Assembly: GCA_031556035.1 (NCBI GenBank)
Contig: JAVBTT010000019.1
Span: 1 to 52,552, forward strand
Direction of reading: 5' to 3'
Length of the DNA: 52,552 nucleotides
DNA from: JAVBTT01 sp031556035
Lineage (GTDB): Bacteria > Bacillota > Clostridia > Oscillospirales > UBA929
Below, piece after piece: positions 47,775-52,552 of the stretch (position 1 is the first letter of the stretch; each line of letters begins with the position of its first letter). The notes beneath the pieces are model-generated. The model was not told the DNA's origin, searched no databases, and worked only from the letters and a program-made list of their open reading frames with translations. The position numbers and the translations under genes were made by a program.

Positions 47775-50033
47775 ATGTTCAGGCATCCTTTGAGAGAAAG
47801 CTGGAAGAACAGCCTGCTCAAGACGATCGCGTTGACCACAACGGCCGCCACTCTCGCATCGCCTTTCGCCCACTCCTATTCCGACATCGGCCAAAACGCA
47901 GCCCCTGCGGAAGACAGGCCCAACATACTGGTCGTAATGACTGAGGATATGAGCCCCTTCCTTGGATGTTATGGTGATGAGGCTGCCGTGACGCCGACAA
48001 TAGATCGATTTGCGGAAGAAGGCGTAAGATACACAAATGTGTATGCGACCATGGGCGTTTGTGCGCCGAGCAGGTGCTCGTTTATCACCGGCATGTACCA
48101 GCAGTCCATCGGCGGTCAACATATGCGAACCAATGATCCGAACGTGGGATATAATTACAGAACGGTACCTGCTCCGGAGGTAAAGGCATTCCCTGAACTT
48201 CTGAGGGCGGCGGGATACTATACCTTTACGGCGGAGAAGCTTGACTATCAGTTCAGCGCTTTTGGTATTGGAAGCGGGCCGTTTACCATTTGGGATAATC
48301 AGACATCGTCATATAATATGAACAACCCCAATTGGAGGAACAATACGCAAGGACAACCCTTCTTCGGCCTGCTCAATCCGCAGGAGACACACGAGAGCAA
48401 ATTGTTTGCCAACTACGCCGCTAAAGCGAATGTTGTCGCTCCAGAAGATGTCGAAGTGCCACCCTATTTCCCGGACACGCCGGTCTTAAGGCAGGAAATC
48501 GCGAAGTTTTACAACCAAATAAGCTATACGTCTGAAACCATTTTCAAAAGCATTCTCGACAACTTAGAAAAGGATGGGCTGGTCGACTCAACAATCGTTG
48601 TATTCACAGCGGATCATGGCGGCTGCTATCCTCGCCACAAAAGAGAATTGTATGATACCGGCTTGCATGTACCCATGATCATAAGGTGGCCCGAAAAGTA
48701 CCGTCCGGCAGATGTGGAACCGGGCACGGTGGATGACAGAATGATCAGCTTTGTAGATTTGGCTCCCACCATCCTGTCGCTTGCGGGCGCAGATGTCCCG
48801 GAGCACATGCAGGGCCAGGTTGTACTGGGCGACAATGCTGAGCAGAGAGAATACATTTATGGTATTCGTGACCGCGTAGGCGATGTTTTCGACAGGCAGC
48901 GCGCGGTGCGGGACAATCGGTATAAGTATATGTACAATTTTTATCCGGAGCAGCCAGTTGGCGTTCATTCGGCATATCGTGACGGAATGCCGATCACCAA
49001 AGAGCTTTGGAGATGCTATGATAATAACCTCTTAAATGACGTACAGAAAATCTGGTTTGAACCCCGTCGGGTAGAGCAGCTCTATGATACCTGGTCCGAT
49101 CCGTATGAACTCAACAATGTAGCCGCCGATCCCGAATACGCGGATGTCCTCGCGCGCATGAGGAGGGCCTACAACGCCTGGATGGCGGTGACCCCAGACC
49201 TTTCTGAAATGCCTGAGTCCGAGATGATAGAACTGTTTTGGCCGGGCGGTGTGCAGCCGGTCACCGAGGTGCCGAAATACAGCCTGTCCTTTGACGGAGA
49301 AAAGGCGCTGGTCAGCTTGGAGGGCGTGACGGAAGGCTCCTCAATCGGGTATCAAATCGTCGGGGTGGACAGCTCGACTACATGGCGGCTTTATACCGGT
49401 AGCTTCGAGGCGCCGCTGGACGCGCAGATCAGAGCGAAGGCGGTGAGATACGGCTACAGGGAAAGCGGCGTCGTGACGATTGTGCCCGATGAGATCGCGA
49501 AGAGGCCCGTGATCGTTTCCACTGTAGGCAAGATTGTGGCCGGCTGCGCGGCCAATATCCCCGCGACCGTCACCTTCCCATACGAAACCGTCCCCTTTGA
49601 GCTCGGCCTGTACAATGCGGACGGCGCGCTCATAGAGGCCATCAGCGTCTCAGAGGCCGGAAAGTATACATTCAGGGTGACCGCCTCCGATACGGAGACG
49701 GCCGGCGTCTATGTGGTAAAGGCGGTTGGCGCGGAAGAGGGCTTAGCTATTGACTGCGTGCCGTTGCCGACGGACATCTGGTCCCCTGTCGCAACGCGGA
49801 CTGAAAATGGCGTGACCGTGACGTTTGCGTCCGAGGTCACCTTTAACGCTTCGAAAAAGAGCGTAAAGCTCGCGGGCGTCGCCGTCGACAACGCCAGGGT
49901 CGGCACGTCGGGCCGAACGCTTACGGTATCGGATGTGTCGGCGGCGGAGGGGCAGACGCTCGTAATTGCGGGAATTAAGTATGCCGACCTCTTCCCGAGC
50001 TACAGCTTCACCTTCACGCTGGCGATACGGTAA
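47775..50033 (+). CDS. Secreted Cys-type sulfatase (sulfamidase-like) with shared C-terminal module
   Basis: The 752-residue protein has an N-terminal signal-like segment (about 1-35) and a sulfatase domain (about 45-490). RPNILVVMTEDMSPFLGCYG gives the metal-binding Asp, the formylglycine motif is C96-A-P-S-R-C-S-F-I-T-G, and FTADHGGCYPRHKRELYDTGLHVPM completes the active site. The DMSPFLGCYG...TPTIDRFAEEG pattern resembles heparan N-sulfatase-type enzymes, suggesting, but not proving, a glycosaminoglycan-like substrate. Residues about 500-575 look like a chitobiase C-terminal-type domain, and about 582-752 are the shared module ending YADLFPSYSFTFT. GGGGGAGA lies before the ATG. The anSME gene follows 201 bases on. 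Confidence 0.9.
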   Translation: MFRHPLRESWKNSLLKTIALTTTAATLASPFAHSYSDIGQNAAPAEDRPNILVVMTEDMSPFLGCYGDEAAVTPTIDRFAEEGVRYTNVYATMGVCAPSRCSFITGMYQQSIGGQHMRTNDPNVGYNYRTVPAPEVKAFPELLRAAGYYTFTAEKLDYQFSAFGIGSGPFTIWDNQTSSYNMNNPNWRNNTQGQPFFGLLNPQETHESKLFANYAAKANVVAPEDVEVPPYFPDTPVLRQEIAKFYNQISYTSETIFKSILDNLEKDGLVDSTIVVFTADHGGCYPRHKRELYDTGLHVPMIIRWPEKYRPADVEPGTVDDRMISFVDLAPTILSLAGADVPEHMQGQVVLGDNAEQREYIYGIRDRVGDVFDRQRAVRDNRYKYMYNFYPEQPVGVHSAYRDGMPITKELWRCYDNNLLNDVQKIWFEPRRVEQLYDTWSDPYELNNVAADPEYADVLARMRRAYNAWMAVTPDLSEMPESEMIELFWPGGVQPVTEVPKYSLSFDGEKALVSLEGVTEGSSIGYQIVGVDSSTTWRLYTGSFEAPLDAQIRAKAVRYGYRESGVVTIVPDEIAKRPVIVSTVGKIVAGCAANIPATVTFPYETVPFELGLYNADGALIEAISVSEAGKYTFRVTASDTETAGVYVVKAVGAEEGLAIDCVPLPTDIWSPVATRTENGVTVTFASEVTFNASKKSVKLAGVAVDNARVGTSGRTLTVSDVSAAEGQTLVIAGIKYADLFPSYSFTFTLAIR

Positions 50034-50086
50034 AGTCCGGCACTTGCGTATGCGCGGCGAATGGCGGCATTTGCCCTGAGTAAACC

Positions 50087-50107
50087 CACGCGCGGCGCGT
50101 GCGTTTT
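50087..50107 (+). terminator. Compact GC-rich hairpin with T-run after the sulfatase gene
   Basis: CACGCGCGGCGCGTG can fold on itself and is followed by CGTTTTAG, 53 bases after the stop. A possible, perhaps partial, terminator before the anSME gene. Confidence 0.45.
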
Positions 50108-50234
50108 AGCGCAAACACTCACGCATCTCCTGCAAGATGACTGTGTTCCCTGTGTTTGGTCAGGCGCGGGGAGCACGGCCGCCCTGCAGCGTGATGCTGT
50201 TTTTGGGATTGCAAAAAGAAAGAGGGCTGTCGTT

Positions 50235-51356
50235 ATGCCGCCGTTGAGCATGTTGATCAAACCCGCCTCGGGTAGCTGCAATTTGCGCTGCAGGTACTGC
50301 TTTTATCACGACGTTTCCGAAAACAGACTGAAAAAATCTTTTGGCATGATGGACACGGAAACTCTGGAAATACTTGTTAAGAAGGCGCTTGCATTTGCGG
50401 ACCAGTCGTGTACATTTTCTTTTCAGGGCGGAGAGCCCATGTTGGCAGGCATGGATTTCTTCAGACAGCTTGTAGCATTTCAAAAGCAATATAATAATAA
50501 GAATGTGAAAATTTGTAACTCCATTCAAACAAATGGCACGCTTACTGACAATAAATGGGCTTGGTTTTTCAAAAAGAATCACTTTCTGGTGGGGCTTTCC
50601 CTGGACGGAACAAAAGACGTACATGATGCGATGAGAATAGACGCCAGAGGAAACGGAAGCTTTGACAAGGTCATGGATGCGTCGGAGCGCTTTGACTTAT
50701 ATGGTGTGGATTACAATATACTTTGCGTAGTCAATAAGCATGTGGCTGAAAACATTGTGGATATATACCGTTTTTTTAGAGAGAAGAATTTTGCATTTAT
50801 ACAGCCCATACCCTGCCTGGATCCGCTGGGAGAAAAACCGGGCGGAAACGCCTTCTCTTTAGTGCCTGAGGCATATACATTCTTTTTGAAAAGGCTCTTT
50901 GGCTTGTGGTACCGCGACATCATGAGCGGGCATCCTATCGTAATACGCAATTTTGACAATTATATCGGGATGCTGATGGGCTACAGACCCGAGATGTGCA
51001 GTATGCTGGGAGAATGTATCTGTCAATATGTGGTGGAGGCTGACGGAAGTGTTTATCCCTGCGATTTTTACGTTCTTGACGAGTGGGTTTTGGGAAATAT
51101 CAAAGAGGGTGATATGAGAGACATAGGCGCATGCGAAACAGCGAACCGGTTTGTGCATGTTTCCAGGCACATCGACCCCGCCTGTCGGGCGTGCGAGTGG
51201 AATTTTTTATGCCGCGGCGGTTGCAGACGGAACAGGGAACCTTTCACGGACGGCAAGCCGGGACTGAACTATTTCTGCGATTCGTATAAGGCCTTTTTTC
51301 AGTATGCTATGCCCGGATTACAGGATATTAAACAGATGCTGCTGCAAAGGCGGTGA
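50235..51356 (+). CDS. Anaerobic sulfatase-maturating enzyme (radical SAM, anSME)
   Basis: anSME oxidises the active-site Cys or Ser of sulfatases to formylglycine without oxygen. The 373-residue protein matches the length of Clostridium perfringens anSME. The radical SAM cluster motif is C15-N-L-R-C19-R-Y-C22. FQGGEPMLAG follows. The SPASM region carries cysteines at 255, 261, near 276 and in ACRACEWNFLCRGGC with a final YFCDSY, spaced as for two auxiliary [4Fe-4S] clusters. The start 50235 has AGAGGG 8 bases upstream; the frame is open from 50061 but would add an unlikely tail. It can serve both sulfatases encoded here, and it should act in the cytoplasm before export of the secreted one. 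Confidence 0.93.
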   Translation: MPPLSMLIKPASGSCNLRCRYCFYHDVSENRLKKSFGMMDTETLEILVKKALAFADQSCTFSFQGGEPMLAGMDFFRQLVAFQKQYNNKNVKICNSIQTNGTLTDNKWAWFFKKNHFLVGLSLDGTKDVHDAMRIDARGNGSFDKVMDASERFDLYGVDYNILCVVNKHVAENIVDIYRFFREKNFAFIQPIPCLDPLGEKPGGNAFSLVPEAYTFFLKRLFGLWYRDIMSGHPIVIRNFDNYIGMLMGYRPEMCSMLGECICQYVVEADGSVYPCDFYVLDEWVLGNIKEGDMRDIGACETANRFVHVSRHIDPACRACEWNFLCRGGCRRNREPFTDGKPGLNYFCDSYKAFFQYAMPGLQDIKQMLLQRR

Positions 51357-51379
51357 AATATCGGAAATCACGGTTTGGG

Positions 51380-51667
51380 TTAAGCCGTAGTCTGGTCTAA
51401 TACTATTTCTGGATATACTTCTTCCAATGGATGACAGGAAATGATATAATAGCTTTCCCGGTACGGGAGAGGATGCCCGTCAATATATGCCTTGACCCCG
51501 CCGTACATGGGATGCTCCCGCCCATCCACGTTTCCATGCAGGACGCACCGGCTCCGACCGCGCAGCTCGGAGGTAGTCCACGGTAATGATGGCATGGAGG
51601 TGGCTAACTCACCTTTTTCAGGGCCGGCGTGGTCGCACACGCCGGTCCTGCTGTGACGCTTATTCAA
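51380..51667 (-). CDS. Doubtful small ORF, unknown
   Basis: A 95-codon frame with reasonable codon use; the C-terminal half (HPMYGGVKAYIDGHPLPYRE, then SYYIISCHPLEEVYPEI) looks protein-like, while the N-terminal third overlaps the hairpin at 51620-51649 and lacks a clear ribosome site. It may be a fragment of an element gene rather than a whole gene. I do not recognise a family. The rest of the 428-base gap 51357-51784 holds two hairpins and no other gene that I can support. Confidence 0.25.
   Translation of the reverse strand: MNKRHSRTGVCDHAGPEKGELATSMPSLPWTTSELRGRSRCVLHGNVDGREHPMYGGVKAYIDGHPLPYRESYYIISCHPLEEVYPEIVLDQTTA
51620..51649. repeat. GC-rich hairpin in the gap before the polymerase gene
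   Basis: AGGGCCGGCGTG (51620-51631) pairs with CACGCCGGTCCT (51638-51649) with one G-T pair and a 6-base loop. CCTTTTTC precedes it on this strand; no T-run follows on either strand. Confidence 0.4.
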
Positions 51668-51670
51668 ACG

Positions 51671-51710
51671 AAAAAGCCTCCGCTTTGTGTATTGAAGCTT
51701 GGCGCGGAGG
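51671..51710 (-). terminator. Terminator for leftward transcription
   Basis: Read leftward, CCTCCGC (51710-51704) and GCGGAGG (51683-51677) form a stem followed by CTTTTTC. It would stop transcripts coming from the right, yet no leftward gene is seen there, hinting at an element boundary or lost neighbour. Confidence 0.5.
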
Positions 51711-51784
51711 GATTGTCAAGTCATTCTGTTTTCTATTGCTCTTGGGCTTCATAAAGAATAAAGCGACAAGGAGGCGGCTGAAGC

Positions 51785-52552
51785 GTGGATAACAGAACCT
51801 ATATCGCAATTGACCTCAAAAGCTTTTACGCTTCGGTCGAATGCATGGAGCGTGGGCTTGACCCGATGACCACAAACCTTGTGGTTGCCGACGCAAGCCG
51901 GACGGAAAAGACCATCTGCCTTGCTGTTTCCCCCTCCCTGAAAGCCTACGGCATTCCGGGTCGGGCGAGGCTGTTTGAGGTCGTTCAAAAGGTAAAGGAG
52001 GCCAATGCCAGGAGAAAAATCAGTGCGCCTGGGCGGGCCTTCACCGGCTCGTCCTCCAGCAGCACGGAACTCAAATCCTCGCCGGAACTGGCGATTGACT
52101 ATATTACCGCCCGCCCGCATATGGCGCACTATATGGAGTGCAGCACCAGGATTTATAACGTCTACCTGAGATACGTTGCCCCGGAGGACATTCACGTATA
52201 TTCCATTGACGAGGTTTTCATAGACGCGACCAGCTATCTGCCCAACGCCAACATTTCGCCCCGCGAGTTTGCCATGAAGATCATCCTCGATGTGCTGCGT
52301 TCTACCGGTATCACGGCGACGGCCGGCATCGGCACAAACCTGTATCTGGCAAAGGTTGCGATGGACATCGAGGCAAAGCACATCCCGGCAGATAAAAACG
52401 GCGTTAGGATTGCCGAACTGGACGAAATGAAATACCGCCGCTCCCTGTGGACACACCGCCCACTCACCGATTTCTGGCGCGTGGGCAGAGGATACGCCAA
52501 AAAGCTGGAAGATCACGGATTGTTTACGATGGGCGACGTAGCGCGGTGCTCG
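51785..52552 (+). CDS. Y-family DNA polymerase (DinB/UvrX-like), 3' end cut by window
   Basis: An open frame of 256 codons runs from GTG 51785 (AAGGAGG about 10 bases upstream) off the right edge. It has the Y-family palm motifs YIAIDLKSFYASVECMERG and YSIDEVFIDATSY, with the catalytic acidic residues, and later the helix-hairpin-helix-like FWRVGRGYAKKLEDHGLFTMGDVA. These enzymes copy past DNA damage, often with mutations. The segment VVADASRTEKTICLAVSPSLKAYGI and the low similarity of the following 50 residues to chromosomal DinB fit the UvrX-like branch that is frequent on clostridial mobile elements. No YolD-like partner was recognised upstream. Confidence 0.9.
   Translation, partial: MDNRTYIAIDLKSFYASVECMERGLDPMTTNLVVADASRTEKTICLAVSPSLKAYGIPGRARLFEVVQKVKEANARRKISAPGRAFTGSSSSSTELKSSPELAIDYITARPHMAHYMECSTRIYNVYLRYVAPEDIHVYSIDEVFIDATSYLPNANISPREFAMKIILDVLRSTGITATAGIGTNLYLAKVAMDIEAKHIPADKNGVRIAELDEMKYRRSLWTHRPLTDFWRVGRGYAKKLEDHGLFTMGDVARCS

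Noticed and set aside
50061..50234. Upstream extension of the anSME gene to an ATG at 50061
   Set aside because: It adds 58 residues unlike the family and crosses a terminator-like hairpin; ATG 50235 has a ribosome site and gives the exact family length and Cys numbering.

Overview
The window reads as chromosome of a spore-forming, anaerobic Firmicute, probably class Clostridia and possibly near Oscillospirales (taxonomy is inference). The pointers are a sporulation sigma-K gene, sigma-A type TTGACA/TATAAT promoters, AGGAGG ribosome sites, frequent GTG/TTG starts, a DivIVA-like protein, a CsaB cell-wall pyruvyl transferase and an oxygen-sensitive type of sulfatase activator. Coding DNA is fairly GC-rich for this class; gaps between genes are AT-rich. 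There is no rRNA and no CRISPR array; one tRNA-Arg(CCG) is present.

Layout. 1-1.5 kb: a cut-off membrane ORF and a DUF6933/pRiA4b-like protein, accessory in character. 1.5-9 kb: housekeeping genes (rsmE, a parvulin-type foldase, a DUF4380 protein, tRNA-Arg, trxA, a DivIVA-like protein, a lone fumarase-type beta subunit, pyrB with a zinc tail, an unknown membrane protein). 9-15.2 kb: a gene-poor stretch with insertion-sequence scars, then a 1,727-residue secreted GH116-like glycosidase followed by three large palindromes. 15.2-16.2 kb: sigK, divergent from a promoter. 16.2-29 kb: one long rightward run: Na/Pi cotransporter, glycosyltransferase-CsaB fusion, glycosyltransferase, purECFMNHD and a PAP2 phosphatase, nearly all overlapping or tightly spaced. 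29-31.3 kb: copA.

31.3-51.4 kb is the most interesting part, an apparent sulfated-glycan or sulfate-ester utilisation region. A LacI regulator is divergent from a NitT/TauT-type ABC importer (lipoprotein, two permeases, two ATPases) and a cytoplasmic sulfatase. After a broken IS5-family transposase, a consensus promoter precedes two large secreted parallel beta-helix proteins, a secreted sulfatase and a radical-SAM anaerobic sulfatase-maturating enzyme (anSME). Both sulfatases carry a Cys-type CxPxR motif, which needs conversion to formylglycine; the anSME can supply it. My reading is that secreted enzymes trim the glycan, the importer takes up a small sulfated product, and the cytoplasmic sulfatase finishes it.

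Two features look least described. First, four secreted enzymes of unrelated catalytic type (GH116-like, two beta-helix proteins, sulfatase), some 30 kb apart, all end in the same kind of C-terminal module of about 170-180 residues that closes with a Y-x-D-L-F-P-S-Y-S-F-T-F-T motif a few residues from the stop. No LPXTG, SLH or dockerin module was seen in them, so this may be an unrecognised surface-attachment or export module. Second, the two ATPases of the importer have complementary defects that would leave one canonical and one degenerate ATP site. 51.4 kb to the end: a gap with terminator-like hairpins and the start of a Y-family DNA polymerase cut by the window edge.
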